Under the pieces are notes generated by a model, which saw only the letters and a list, made by a program, of their open reading frames with translations, did no database searches and was not told where the DNA came from. From positions 62,001-126,000 of the forward strand of contig CAUZFZ010000008.1 in the NCBI GenBank assembly GCA_963579025.1: 64,000 bases of DNA, written 5' to 3'. Position 1 is the stretch's first letter. Each line of letters opens with the position of its first letter. This document shows positions 15,631 through 24,653 of the stretch, piece after piece. Source of the stretch: CAUZFZ01 sp963579025. GTDB taxonomy: Bacteria > Planctomycetota > Planctomycetia > Planctomycetales > Planctomycetaceae. The position numbers and the translations under genes are program-made.

Positions 15631-18348
15631 CTACTCTTTTAGTCGTCGACTTTCTTCGATCGTCTGTCGCTCCGCGGAAAGCCGCATGGTCAACACCAGG
15701 ATGCCCAGCAGGATCGACGGCAGCGGTGGCAGGATGACGGCCCAGAAGCGAATTTCGTCTTCCATTTGCCGAACCTTTCGCTTTTCGACCGATTCGAGGT
15801 CTTCGAGGGCCCGCTCTTTTTCCTGTTCGATGTTCGCTTTCTGCACGTCGAACTCACGCTGCTTTTTCTGCTGAGCGATCAGCATGGCCTGAACCTTCTC
15901 CATGCGTGACAGCGTCGTGTCGCTCTCAATTTCCTCGACTTCCTTATCCAGTTTCTCCTGAATATCAGCGATTCCTTTCTCAGCCTTTTTTTCAGCGTCT
16001 TCCCGGCTGCTGCGAGCTCTGGAACGAAATTCATCGATCTGCTCCTGGACTCCCGTCAGAATCCGATGCTTCGGTCGACGGTTCCTCAAAGCCACGTACG
16101 AATTGTCGCCGGCCAGCACGTCGACGCAGTTCAGAATGAACTTCACGTTGTCGAGCCGCAGCCCGTGCATTTCGTTTTGAGAGATCGAGAAGATCTGATT
16201 CGAAATGAAGTCGAGGTCAGCGACGTAAATCGCGTTGATGTCTGAGCCATCCTTCTCACCGTGAACGTGAGCCGCGATGACCTGAGGCTTACGACTTTCC
16301 GTGTCACGTGTGATGCGGCTCGGATCCGCAGGACCGCCCATCATTCCTCGCGGGAAGTGAGCGTTCCAGTCGATTGTGCCGGACTGCGGTCCACTCCACA
16401 GCAGCGGTTCAAATTCCAGGTCTGTCTTTTCTCTCGCTTTTCGAATCAGACCGGGGAACAGAACAATCAGTTCCTGCAGTCCGCTGGTCACGTCGCTGTC
16501 GGCGTTGATCGTCTGCACGTCACCGTGCGACGAGCGAATAAAGACGTAGTCAGGTGGCAGGTCGACAAACTGCGGGTGCGGATTCGAGTCGTCCCAGACC
16601 AGCTCCGTGTTTTCCCAGGCAATGTCCAGCAGACTGACGAGGGGACCGGCGGTACCGCCGTAAGCACGTGGTTCGGGCGGCGGCTGCTGGCCACCCATTC
16701 CCATCATGCCCCCACCACCCTGCCGCGGCTTTTCCTGACTGGGTGAGTGCTGCGGATTGATGATCGGCAGCGGGTCATCCAGCAACAACACCGGGTTTCC
16801 CGCTTTGACGTAGGTGACAAGATTGTCCAATTGAGGCTGTGTTAATGAGGACGGCAGGGCGACCATCACCACGTCGACTTTTTCGTCATCTCCCAGTGAA
16901 TTGAGTGAGTCAGGGCTGATCTCTTTAACTTTGTACTGCTTCTTCAGCTCGTTCACGATCCGCCATTCCGGGATGGACGTGAACCGCTGCATGTCGAAGC
17001 CACCGTTGATTTGAGCGTCCGTTCGCAGAATGCCGATCGTCTGTCGATCCTTCTGCGAAACAGTGCGGATCGAGCGCGTCAGTTCGTATTCAATCAGCGA
17101 TGCCGACTCGAAAAACGGGATGACGACCTGATCGAACGGGCTGCTGATCACCGCCCCCATAAAAACATCGACCTGCTGGAACCGGCCGTTTTCCTCACTG
17201 GGAACGGGTTGCGCCCCGATTCCGAAATTGGACGCTTCCTCGGCTGCCTCGCTGTACGGGGTCGTGTCGACAAACCGAACTTCGATCCGTGTTCCGCCCG
17301 CGCGGTCGTACTGTCGCAGCAGACCCTTCAGACGCGTGTGCTGGTTGACAATGTCACGCGGCACACTCGGACTCAGGAAGGCCTGGATCGTGACGGGGTT
17401 GTCTTTGTCAATCTTCGAGACCAGGTCGTCGGTCGTGTCTGAAAGTGAATAGAGGCTTTCCGACGTCAGGTCCACCTGCAGTCCGATCGCTTCACTGCCA
17501 GTCGATACCACAACGTTGCCACAGATCAGGGCAAGCAGCAGGCAGGCCACGCGAATAGCGAAGTGTCCGCCCATCGGCATCTGATTCTCCGCTGAGACCC
17601 AGTGCCGACGACTGATCAGTACGGCGTTCAGATAGAGGGCGAACGCGATCAGTGAGCCAAAGTAGACAATGCCGCTAAGCGGGATGATCCCCAGCGAGAA
17701 CTCGCTCAGTCGCTCGGGAATACTGAGCTGCGTGCATAGGCCCAGAATGAGATCCGTTGAGTTGTCCCAGAAGGACGGCTGCTCAACGAACGGCCGGCTG
17801 GAAGCGAGGTGTCCGATAAACACCGGAGCGGCACAGAACGCTGTTCCCAGTACGAACGCGACAGTCACACTGCTCGTCAATGCCGAGGCAAACATTCCCA
17901 GACTGATCAGCGTGGCCCCGCACAGCCAGTAGCCGAAGTAGGTCGTTAGCAGCAGACCCCAGTCAGGATCAGCGTAGTAGCCCAGCACGCCCAGCATGGT
18001 CAGCGAAAACGACAAGGCGACCGAAAACACCAGTACCAGGGCCGAATACTTGCCCAGCAGGATTTCGAAGTCCGTCGCGGGCAGCGTAAACAGCAGTTCG
18101 TCCGTGCCCTGCCGTTTCTCGTCTGCCCAGGTCGTCATCGTGATCGCAGGGATGATGAACAGCAGCAGATAGGGAAACGACTGGGTTAACTGGTCAAGGT
18201 TCGCCAGGTTGTTGGTGAAGAACTGCGGGTTGAACGCGCAGAACGAGGCAACGAGGACGAACACAACCATGAACAGGTAGCCGAGCAGACCCGAGAAATA
18301 GCTCATCAGGTTCCGCTTGAGGACAGCGAGAATCACATGAGTCCGCAT
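15631..18348 (-). CDS. ABC-2 permease fused to GldG-type auxiliary protein
   Basis: A 905-residue fusion. Residues 1-250 are an ABC-2 type permease with six hydrophobic segments (LMSYFSGLLGYLFMVVFVLV; TWADEKRQGTDELLFTLPAT, the typical GldF loop). After a further helix near 270 comes the periplasmic GldG-like domain to about residue 740 (SDTTDDLVSKIDKDNPVTIQ, VDVVMVALPSSLTQPQLDNL). A Lys/Glu-rich coiled coil covers about 775-860, and a last membrane helix ends the protein. In Bacteroidetes GldF and GldG are separate subunits of the gliding-linked ABC complex; fused forms occur widely, and most hosts do not glide. The ATPase gene is upstream and DUF4340 downstream, giving the standard three-part module. 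Substrate is unknown. Confidence 0.9.
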   Translation of the reverse strand: MRTHVILAVLKRNLMSYFSGLLGYLFMVVFVLVASFCAFNPQFFTNNLANLDQLTQSFPYLLLFIIPAITMTTWADEKRQGTDELLFTLPATDFEILLGKYSALVLVFSVALSFSLTMLGVLGYYADPDWGLLLTTYFGYWLCGATLISLGMFASALTSSVTVAFVLGTAFCAAPVFIGHLASSRPFVEQPSFWDNSTDLILGLCTQLSIPERLSEFSLGIIPLSGIVYFGSLIAFALYLNAVLISRRHWVSAENQMPMGGHFAIRVACLLLALICGNVVVSTGSEAIGLQVDLTSESLYSLSDTTDDLVSKIDKDNPVTIQAFLSPSVPRDIVNQHTRLKGLLRQYDRAGGTRIEVRFVDTTPYSEAAEEASNFGIGAQPVPSEENGRFQQVDVFMGAVISSPFDQVVIPFFESASLIEYELTRSIRTVSQKDRQTIGILRTDAQINGGFDMQRFTSIPEWRIVNELKKQYKVKEISPDSLNSLGDDEKVDVVMVALPSSLTQPQLDNLVTYVKAGNPVLLLDDPLPIINPQHSPSQEKPRQGGGGMMGMGGQQPPPEPRAYGGTAGPLVSLLDIAWENTELVWDDSNPHPQFVDLPPDYVFIRSSHGDVQTINADSDVTSGLQELIVLFPGLIRKAREKTDLEFEPLLWSGPQSGTIDWNAHFPRGMMGGPADPSRITRDTESRKPQVIAAHVHGEKDGSDINAIYVADLDFISNQIFSISQNEMHGLRLDNVKFILNCVDVLAGDNSYVALRNRRPKHRILTGVQEQIDEFRSRARSSREDAEKKAEKGIADIQEKLDKEVEEIESDTTLSRMEKVQAMLIAQQKKQREFDVQKANIEQEKERALEDLESVEKRKVRQMEDEIRFWAVILPPLPSILLGILVLTMRLSAERQTIEESRRLKE

Positions 18349-18397
18349 GGGGAAATTCCGGTCTTAAGTTGAGTAGTGTTGTTACTGAATTTATTCG

Positions 18398-18507
18398 CTC
18401 GTTCCAACGCTCTGCGTTGGAACGAAAGTCTGGACGCTCTGCGTCCCGGTATTCGGACGGGACGCGGAGCGTCCTGTTGGCATTCCAACGCGGAGCGTTG
18501 GAACGAC
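18398..18507. repeat. GTTCC-type inverted repeat, copy B
   Basis: Block order is the same as in the copy at 4470-4579: hairpin GTTCCAACGC / GCGTTGGAAC, then GGACGC / GCGTCC, then GGGACGCGGAGCGTCC, then a second GTTGGAAC-type hairpin. It lies between the ATPase and permease genes of the ABC module, so it would be inside their shared transcript. Confidence 0.8.
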
Positions 18508-18515
18508 TTGTCGTG

Positions 18516-19286
18516 TTACGTCGCGGCAGCGGTCGTCAATTCGCGGAAGCGGCTTTCCATCTCCTCTTCCGAGCCCAATCCCGAGCCCGCCATTTCCGAA
18601 ACAGGACCGTCAAACACCAGCCGTCCCTGACTGATCAGAATGACTCGGCTGCACACGGCCTGAACTTCACGCAGGATATGTGTCGACAGAAGCACGGTCT
18701 TGGTCTTCCCGAGTTCCGTAATCAACTCCCTCACGCCATGCACCTGATTTGGATCGAGACCACTGGTCGGTTCGTCCAGAATCAAGACCTGTGGATCGTG
18801 CAGTAGTGCCTGAGCCATACCAACTCTCTGCCGAAACCCTTTCGACAGCTTGCCGATCGGCTTGTTCCAGACAGTCTTGAGGGCACATTTGTCGGCCACG
18901 AAATCGAGCCGTTCGGTCAAGGCGCCGCCCTTCAGGGCCCGAGCCTCACCGAAGTAGCGAAGCAGGCTGGCCGGAGTCATTTCGGTGTGCAGCGGACCGT
19001 TTTCCGGCAGATAGCCAAGAATCTCGCTGGCGGCGATCCGGTCTGACTGAGCGTTGTGCCCACCGATCTCCGCCGATCCTTTCGACGGAGCCATGTAGCC
19101 GCTGAGCATTTTCATCGTCGTCGATTTCCCGGCACCGTTTGGTCCAAGAAACGCAGCGACCTGCCCTTGAGGCACGGTGAAGGTCACATCATCACACGCG
19201 ATGAAGGGACCGTAGTACTTGCTGAGACCGCTTGCTCGGATCATGACCGCAGCGGAATCGGCAGCAGTGCTGGAAGTGTCTGTCAT
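18516..19286 (-). CDS. ABC transporter ATP-binding protein (GldA-like)
   Basis: A 256-residue nucleotide-binding subunit. Walker A is GPNGAGKST at residues 48-56; the Q-loop region, signature LSKGFRQR near 137 and Walker B VLILDEPTSGLDPNQ near 155 follow, then the switch His in LLSTHILREV. The start is the ATG at 19286, with GAGTGAG about 10 nt upstream; a GTG at 19301 would add five residues. It powers the ABC-2 permease encoded downstream on the same strand, so ATPase, permease-GldG and DUF4340 form one cluster. The export substrate is unknown; GldA-type complexes move polysaccharide, lipid or protein partners in different bacteria. Confidence 0.93.
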   Translation of the reverse strand: MTDTSSTAADSAAVMIRASGLSKYYGPFIACDDVTFTVPQGQVAAFLGPNGAGKSTTMKMLSGYMAPSKGSAEIGGHNAQSDRIAASEILGYLPENGPLHTEMTPASLLRYFGEARALKGGALTERLDFVADKCALKTVWNKPIGKLSKGFRQRVGMAQALLHDPQVLILDEPTSGLDPNQVHGVRELITELGKTKTVLLSTHILREVQAVCSRVILISQGRLVFDGPVSEMAGSGLGSEEEMESRFRELTTAAAT

Positions 19287-19735
19287 GTCAGCAATTCTCA
19301 CTCAGTGAGTGGTACTGTTTGAAATATACGAACACCGTGCAGTTTCAGGTGTGCCCCAAAGTTACACGGAAATATCAAGGTCTGAACTGGAGCCCCGAAA
19401 CCCATCGGTCACACCTGGGAACGACCGACGGTTCAGGAAGGAGCGACACCAGTTCGTTCTAATCTCGATGTCACCTGGAGGAGGGTGCGGCCCTGAGCCA
19501 ACACTCATTGGACCAACGTGGCCGAACGTCGTCCGGCAGATTGACCCGTGGGTCAGCCGACACATACGGGGACGTTAATTCGACTGCTGGCCGAATTCCA
19601 GCGACGGTCGACATAAATATCGCCCAGTCGCCCGTGTCTGCTTTGCCCGCTGTCGTAGCCCCAGACTGCGGTTTCTGTCTAGAATCCGCACTCACGCACT
19701 GAGCGTTTGCGAATTCACACGCTTCAGCCTCTCAC
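19287..19735. other. divergent intergenic region, nothing recognised
   Basis: A gap of about 450 bases between the minus-strand ATPase gene and the plus-strand sigma factor gene. Short open frames here have no start context or recognisable translation. It must hold both promoters, but no clear consensus or operator was seen. Confidence 0.5.
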
Positions 19736-20323
19736 ATGTCAATGAATCTGAACGATCAACAGATCATGGCTCAGGTTCTGTCCGGCAGGACGGAGCTGTT
19801 TGACGAGCTGGTTCGCCGGCATCGGGCTTCGATGCTGCGAGCCGCGTGCAGCAAGCTCCGTAATTCGGCTGCCGCGGAAGAAGCCGTTCAGGACGCCTTC
19901 CTGAACGCGTACGCCCGCCGGGTGACCTTTAACGCTCAGTATTCGTTCCGCGGCTGGCTGTGGACGATCCTGTTGAATACCTGCCGCACGCTGGCGCGCC
20001 GCGAACGCAACCGGCCCGATCAGGCGAATGGCGGTGACCTGCTTTACCAGAACGAGCCAGTGTCGAACGATGACGCCCTGGGCCATCTGCTGAATCTGGA
20101 ACGAAATGCCCTGCTGGCAGAATTGCTCAACGAGTTGCCCGAACCTCAGGCCGACGCGCTTCGCCTGCGGTTTTACGGTGGCCTGAAGTTTGAAGAGATC
20201 GCTCAGGCAATGAACTGCAGCCTGAACGGTGCGAAGCAGCGCGTGCGTTGCGGGCTGGAGCGGCTCGCCGCGTCGGTCCGCCGAAACGGTAGCTTTTCGC
20301 AAGATCCCGAGAGAGATAAATAA
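19736..20323 (+). CDS. ECF-type RNA polymerase sigma factor
   Basis: A 195-residue sigma-70 family protein with only regions 2 and 4. Region 2 covers about residues 18-90 (LFDELVRRHRASMLRAACSK, AAEEAVQDAFLNAYARR, FRGWLWTILLNTCRTLARRE). Region 4 covers about 130-185 (LNELPEPQADALRLRFYGGL, FEEIAQAMNCSLNGAKQRVR). The stop codon overlaps the start of the next gene (TAATG), coupling it to a membrane protein with an anti-sigma zinc finger. Such pairs are normally co-regulated and respond to an extracytoplasmic cue; the CxxCH motifs of the partner suggest a redox or heme-linked cue here. Target promoters are unknown. Confidence 0.93.
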   Translation: MSMNLNDQQIMAQVLSGRTELFDELVRRHRASMLRAACSKLRNSAAAEEAVQDAFLNAYARRVTFNAQYSFRGWLWTILLNTCRTLARRERNRPDQANGGDLLYQNEPVSNDDALGHLLNLERNALLAELLNELPEPQADALRLRFYGGLKFEEIAQAMNCSLNGAKQRVRCGLERLAASVRRNGSFSQDPERDK

Positions 20324-20985
20324 TGCTCACCTGTGATCAAACATTCGATTGCCTGACGGACCCAATTCACCGCCACAATGAGTCGGTGGAACAGCATCTT
20401 GATGCCTGCCCGCGTTGCCGCGACATGGCCGATGCGCTCGAACCGGCTCTCGACCTGTTCGGCGAAGTGAATGAGGTCGAAACATGGCAGCTTCCGATGG
20501 CGTCCGGTGAATACGAACTGGAAGAACAACCGCGCGTTGACCGTGCGCCGGCCGGCGCTGCACCGCGACCATGGGCACGTGGATACAAGCGATCGACTCG
20601 CCTTCATAACGACGGCCTGACGATCGCGGTCTTTCTGGTCCTGATATCAACCATGGCCGCCGCGCTGGTGAATGTTGGTCGCGACGACGAATCGGCAGCC
20701 GCTGTCGCCATACAACTCCCGCCGAACTGCCAGCGGACGGAACCGACAAAGTCCGACGCAGACAACGTCATTGCCGGCTGCGTGGCCTGCCATCTGAAGA
20801 TGGCCGCCTTAGCCGACATGGAGCCGATGCATCGCCAACACGCTCAGACACTCGTGAATCGATGCGTCGAGTGTCACCTCGAAATCGCCATGCACTCGAC
20901 AGACACGGATGTCGCGATTTCCCGAACCGCTGACCCGGCATCCCACAGTTTGCTCGCCAACTGCCTGTTCGGCCGGGGTTCGTAG
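20323..20985 (+). CDS. membrane anti-sigma factor with two CxxCH (c-heme) motifs
   Basis: A 220-residue protein with an unusual combination. The N-terminal cytoplasmic part carries His25-x3-Cys29-x2-Cys32 (HLDACPRC), the anti-sigma zinc-finger pattern. One membrane helix lies at about 98-116. The C-terminal part, predicted periplasmic, has CVACH at 153-157 and CVECH at 181-185, the covalent c-type heme attachment motif, with nearby Met and His that could be distal ligands (MEPMHRQHAQ). It overlaps the ECF sigma gene by one base, so the pair is an operon. The sigma-binding role is inferred from position and motif. Heme attachment is inferred from the motifs alone; the second part could instead bind zinc. 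Confidence 0.8.
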   Translation: MLTCDQTFDCLTDPIHRHNESVEQHLDACPRCRDMADALEPALDLFGEVNEVETWQLPMASGEYELEEQPRVDRAPAGAAPRPWARGYKRSTRLHNDGLTIAVFLVLISTMAAALVNVGRDDESAAAVAIQLPPNCQRTEPTKSDADNVIAGCVACHLKMAALADMEPMHRQHAQTLVNRCVECHLEIAMHSTDTDVAISRTADPASHSLLANCLFGRGS

Positions 20986-20992
20986 GGCCATG

Positions 20993-21120
20993 CGTTTGTA
21001 GTAGCCGGATTTATCCGGCTGTTCTGCAGCTTGCGATCGCGAGCCAACTGACGAATCCAGTCACCACTTGCGATCGCACGGTCGCCCAGGGAACCGCACA
21101 AGTGCGGTTACTACAAACGG
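20993..21120. repeat. BIME-like paired hairpin element, GTAG feet
   Basis: The left half reads CGTTTGTAGTAG followed by a hairpin GCCGGAT / ATCCGGC. The right half is a hairpin CCGCAC / GTGCGG followed by TTACTACAAACG, the inverse of the left foot. The middle holds two TTGCGATCGC copies. It fills the gap between the converging anti-sigma and metG genes. The right-half sequence occurs alone at 1052-1073. Confidence 0.8.
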
Positions 21121-21134
21121 GTTGCGAACGACGC

Positions 21135-23276
21135 TCAGTGCACCCGCTGACCGGGCACAGCGCCGGAATCCGGGCTAAGCAGGAAGACGTCAGCCCCGCC
21201 TGGCCCTGAGGCACAGACCATGCCCTCGCTGGTGCCGAACCGCATTTTGCGTGGCTTCAGATTGGCAACGCATACGACGAGGCGACCAACCAGTTCTTCC
21301 GGCTTGTAGGCGGCCTTGATGCCGGCGAACACGTTTCTCTGCACGTCACCACCGAGGCTGAGAGTCAGATTCAGCAGCTTGTCCGCACCTTCGACGTCAC
21401 CGGCCGCGACGATCCGCGCGACGCGCAGGTCGACCTTTACGAAATCGTCAATCGTGCATTCCTCGGTCAACGGCTCGGCGGCGAGCGCTTCGGCGCCGTC
21501 GTTCCATTCCGAGCCACCGTCTTCGGCGGGTTCTTCGACCTTGCTTTCATCAACCATGGCTTGAACCTGTTTGTCTGTGATGCGCTGCATCATGTGCTGA
21601 AATTCGCTGACAGGAGTTCCCGCCAGCGGGGTTTTCACGTCGTCCCAGTGTTTGACTGGTGCATTGAGTAGATCGCTTGCCTGTTGCGACAGCTTCGGCA
21701 ACACGGGCGTCAGATAGATGGCCAGTTGCCGGAACAGATTCAGTGCGACCGAGCAGATGTCTCGCACTTCGTCCGCCTTCTCGGGATCTTTCCGCAGCTT
21801 CCATGGGGCCTTGTCGTTGATGTATCGATTGGCCGCGTCGGCAAGCTGCAGAATTTCCAGCATGGCCGAGTTGTAATCGCACTGCTCATACAGCTCGGCA
21901 ATTCGATCAGATTTTTCGGCCGCTGCTGCGAACAGTCCCTCATCCTCCGGGTAGGTCTCGGAGAGACAGCCCGCTCCAGCGGTCGTAGACGTCACAGAAC
22001 TGACATCTCCACGAGGCATACTGTCTGCCCCCCGAACCAAGTCCACCGAAAACCCGGCTTCGGCAGTAATGAATTTCGCCGACCTCGACGCCAGGTTGAC
22101 GATGTTGCCGACCAGGTGCGAATTCACCCGGTTGACGAACTCTTCAAGATTCAGATCGAGATCACCCAGTCCCGGCCCGAGCTTCGATGCGAAGAAGTAC
22201 CGCAGGCATTCTGGCGGCAGGTGATTGAGATACGTCGACGCCATGACGAACGTGCCGTCCGACTTCGACATCTTCTTCCCGTCGACATTCAGGAAGCCGT
22301 GAATGTGAACTTTTTCGGGCAGGTTGAACCCGGCCGTCTTAAGCATCCCGGGCCAGAACAGCGTGTGAAAGTACGTGATGTCCTTGCCGATAAAGTGATG
22401 CACCTCGGTGTCCGCACTCCGCCACCAGTCATCGAAGTTCTCGCCGTGACGGTCACACCATTGCTTCGTGGATGCCATGTAACCGATGGGAGCGTCGAAC
22501 CACACGTACCAGAAGTTGCCAGGACTGTCGGGAATCTCGAATCCGAAATAGGGAGCCGGCCGCGAGATGTCCCAGTCGCGCAACGGAGCACCCAGAAACT
22601 GCCCCTTCAGGTTGTTGGCGACTTCCGTCTGGAGGTGCTTTCCGGACTGCGACCACTCATCGAGAAACCCGTGCAACTGTTCCAGTTCGATGAACAGGTG
22701 CAGGCATGTCCGTAACTCCGGCGTTGCTCCCGACAGCGTGCTCTTCGGATCAATCAACTCGGCGGGCGTGTAGGTGTGGCCGCACTTGCTGCAATTATCG
22801 CCGGGTTGATTCTCGGCACCGCATTCGGAATTCGGACAAGTGCCTCGAACAAATCGATCGGCCAGAAACGTGCCGGCATCGGGATCAAACAGTTGCTCGA
22901 TTTCCCGTTCCTTGACCAACCCGGACTCTCGGATGGCCGACCAGAACTGCGCACACAGTTCGCGGTTCTCCGGACTGTTCGTTGAACCGTAATTGTCGAA
23001 TTCGATGCCGAAGCCCTCGAAGTCGCGGATGTGCGCGGCCTGCATGTCCGCGATCAGTTCCTCTTCAGTACGGCCTTCCTGCCGCGCGCGGATCATGATG
23101 GCCGTACCGTGCGTGTCATCGGCGCACATATAGACGCAGCGGTTGCCACGCAGTTTCTGAAAGCGCACCCAGATATCCGTCTGGATGTACTCGACCAGAT
23201 GCCCGATATGAATGTGCCCGTTCGCATACGGCAGGGCCGCTGTGACGAGGAGTTTTCGTTGCTGGGCTTCGCTCAT
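21135..23276 (-). CDS. metG: methionyl-tRNA synthetase
   Basis: A 713-residue class I synthetase that charges tRNA-Met in the cytoplasm. The HIGH motif is in YANGHIHIGH (residues 18-26). The zinc knuckle is a four-Cys cluster from about 145 to 166 (CPNSECG and CSKCG). The KMSKS loop is KKMSKSDGT near 333. The C-terminal 100 residues form the EMAPII/Trbp111-type tRNA-binding OB fold (DFVKVDLRVARIVAAGDVEG, VANLKPRKMRFGTSEGMVC), the dimerising long form of MetRS. The start is the ATG at 23276, with GAAGGAG 7 nt upstream. The gene is complete and ordinary. A small Asp/Glu/Gly-rich linker joins the anticodon domain to the C-terminal domain. Confidence 0.98.
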   Translation of the reverse strand: MSEAQQRKLLVTAALPYANGHIHIGHLVEYIQTDIWVRFQKLRGNRCVYMCADDTHGTAIMIRARQEGRTEEELIADMQAAHIRDFEGFGIEFDNYGSTNSPENRELCAQFWSAIRESGLVKEREIEQLFDPDAGTFLADRFVRGTCPNSECGAENQPGDNCSKCGHTYTPAELIDPKSTLSGATPELRTCLHLFIELEQLHGFLDEWSQSGKHLQTEVANNLKGQFLGAPLRDWDISRPAPYFGFEIPDSPGNFWYVWFDAPIGYMASTKQWCDRHGENFDDWWRSADTEVHHFIGKDITYFHTLFWPGMLKTAGFNLPEKVHIHGFLNVDGKKMSKSDGTFVMASTYLNHLPPECLRYFFASKLGPGLGDLDLNLEEFVNRVNSHLVGNIVNLASRSAKFITAEAGFSVDLVRGADSMPRGDVSSVTSTTAGAGCLSETYPEDEGLFAAAAEKSDRIAELYEQCDYNSAMLEILQLADAANRYINDKAPWKLRKDPEKADEVRDICSVALNLFRQLAIYLTPVLPKLSQQASDLLNAPVKHWDDVKTPLAGTPVSEFQHMMQRITDKQVQAMVDESKVEEPAEDGGSEWNDGAEALAAEPLTEECTIDDFVKVDLRVARIVAAGDVEGADKLLNLTLSLGGDVQRNVFAGIKAAYKPEELVGRLVVCVANLKPRKMRFGTSEGMVCASGPGGADVFLLSPDSGAVPGQRVH

Positions 23277-23348
23277 GTCGACTCCTTCAAAGTAGCCATC
23301 TCGCTCCGCGAGATGACGCCCGATTTCGTTGCTCGGTTGGACGGTTAG

Positions 23349-23474
23349 CGCTTTGTCAGACCAGAGATTTCAGTTTGGGTGGCTGGGGTCGAGCGTAGCG
23401 AGCCCCCAGTGATTCCGGTCTGGGGGCTCACTGCGTTCGACCCCAGCCACCCGAAGTTTTCATTCTGACAAAGC
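23349..23474. repeat. GGTGGCTGGGG-type nested inverted repeat, copy 1
   Basis: The core arms are GGGTGGCTGGGGTCGA and TCGACCCCAGCCACCC. Around them lies a second inverted pair, GCTTTGTCAGA (23349-23359) and TCTGACAAAGC (23464-23474). The core recurs at 35422-35555, but there it sits inside a different outer pair. Confidence 0.75.
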
Positions 23475-23560
23475 ATTAGTCTTCAATTCACAGTGGCAAA
23501 CCGGCTGCATCACGCGGAGTGTGATGGCTACTTTGTGGATTCCGCATCGGCCTGGCCAGA

Positions 23561-24385
23561 CTACCCGAAATACTCCACCGCATTTCGAAACAGCTTCAGC
23601 CCGGCACCTTCGCCTCGCAGTTTGAGACGCGTCCAGTTCGGGTGCTGTGTTGCGTGGATAAACCGTTCGGGGTGCGGCATCAGACCCAGAACCCGTCCAC
23701 TGGGATCGCTTAAACCTGCGATGTTCGCGAATGACCCGTTCGGGTTTTCAGGGTATTCCAGCTTTGTTGTCAGCCACCGAGGCGGACTCTCCACGGACAC
23801 GCCGTTCTGCGACCGGTAGCACAGCGCCACCTGGCCGGCTTCGCGCCAGGCGTCCAGCACCGACGGGTCGCGCACGACGAGTCGTCCTTCCGCATGAGCG
23901 ACTGGAACTTCCAGATCGTCGATGCCCCGCAGAAATACGTTATTTGAATTGAGAGTCGCCAGACGCACCCACAAAGCGGTGTACCGGCCGTTGTCGTTCC
24001 ATGTCAGAGTTGCATCACGTTCGTCGGATGCCTCGGCGGCCAGACCGTCGGCTCCACCAGGAAGAATGCCGGCCTTGAGCAGCACCTGAAATCCGTTGCA
24101 GATCCCCAGAGCCAGCTTGTCGGCAGTCAGAAAATCGCGAATTGCCCCGGACAGCTTACCTCGCAGATGGCTTGAAAAAATCACGCCGGCCCCAATGTCG
24201 TCTCCGTAACTGAAGCCGCCAGGAATGCACAGAACCTGATAGCTGGCCAGCACTTCGGGGTTCTCTAACACACGCAGCACATGAACCCGGTCGGCTTTGG
24301 CACCGCACAACTGAAATGCGTGGGCGGTTTCAGGATCGCAGTTCGTGCCGGGGGCTCGCAGAACGCAGACTCGAGGGGCAGGCAT
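23561..24385 (-). CDS. purQ: phosphoribosylformylglycinamidine synthase, glutaminase subunit
   Basis: A 274-residue class I glutamine amidotransferase. In purine synthesis PurQ supplies ammonia to PurL for making FGAM from FGAR. The nucleophile is Cys96 in LGICNGFQ, the oxyanion strand is CIPGGFSYGDD (residues 53-63), and the catalytic His is in LMPHPERFIH near 245. The start is the ATG at 24385, directly before PRVCVLRAPGTNCD; the open frame to 24406 begins at TTG and is less likely. It is about 40-50 residues longer than the PurQ of many bacteria, resembling the C-terminal domain of long PurL more closely. No purL or purS is adjacent, and neighbours are unrelated. Confidence 0.93.
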   Translation of the reverse strand: MPAPRVCVLRAPGTNCDPETAHAFQLCGAKADRVHVLRVLENPEVLASYQVLCIPGGFSYGDDIGAGVIFSSHLRGKLSGAIRDFLTADKLALGICNGFQVLLKAGILPGGADGLAAEASDERDATLTWNDNGRYTALWVRLATLNSNNVFLRGIDDLEVPVAHAEGRLVVRDPSVLDAWREAGQVALCYRSQNGVSVESPPRWLTTKLEYPENPNGSFANIAGLSDPSGRVLGLMPHPERFIHATQHPNWTRLKLRGEGAGLKLFRNAVEYFG

Positions 24386-24506
24386 GTGAGGACCGCATGA
24401 AGGCAATGGGACGACGCGGCGCGAATCCTATTCACTCCCAATCGAGTCGACCAGCAACGCGCAGATCGCTCGATTTCCTGCGGCGATCGACACGACGAAT
24501 CCAATC

Positions 24507-24560
24507 TTTGCGACCTTCGCGACCTTCTGTTCAACAGAAGATCGCAAAGGTCGCGAAGGG
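24507..24560. repeat. short inverted repeat upstream of DUF1549/1553 gene
   Basis: TTTGCGACCTTCGCGACCTT faces AAGATCGCAAAGGTCGCGAA across a short TCTGTTCAACAGA palindrome. It lies in the divergent gap between purQ and the gene at 24654. The arms are imperfect, and no second copy was seen. Confidence 0.6.
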
Positions 24561-24653
24561 CAGGTGCGGAGTTCGCGACTGTCCCGTGCCGTCTGGGGAG
24601 GCTAAATTGGTGGTCTCTCCCGGACCGTTCCATCCTCTTGTGTCCGACTCATC

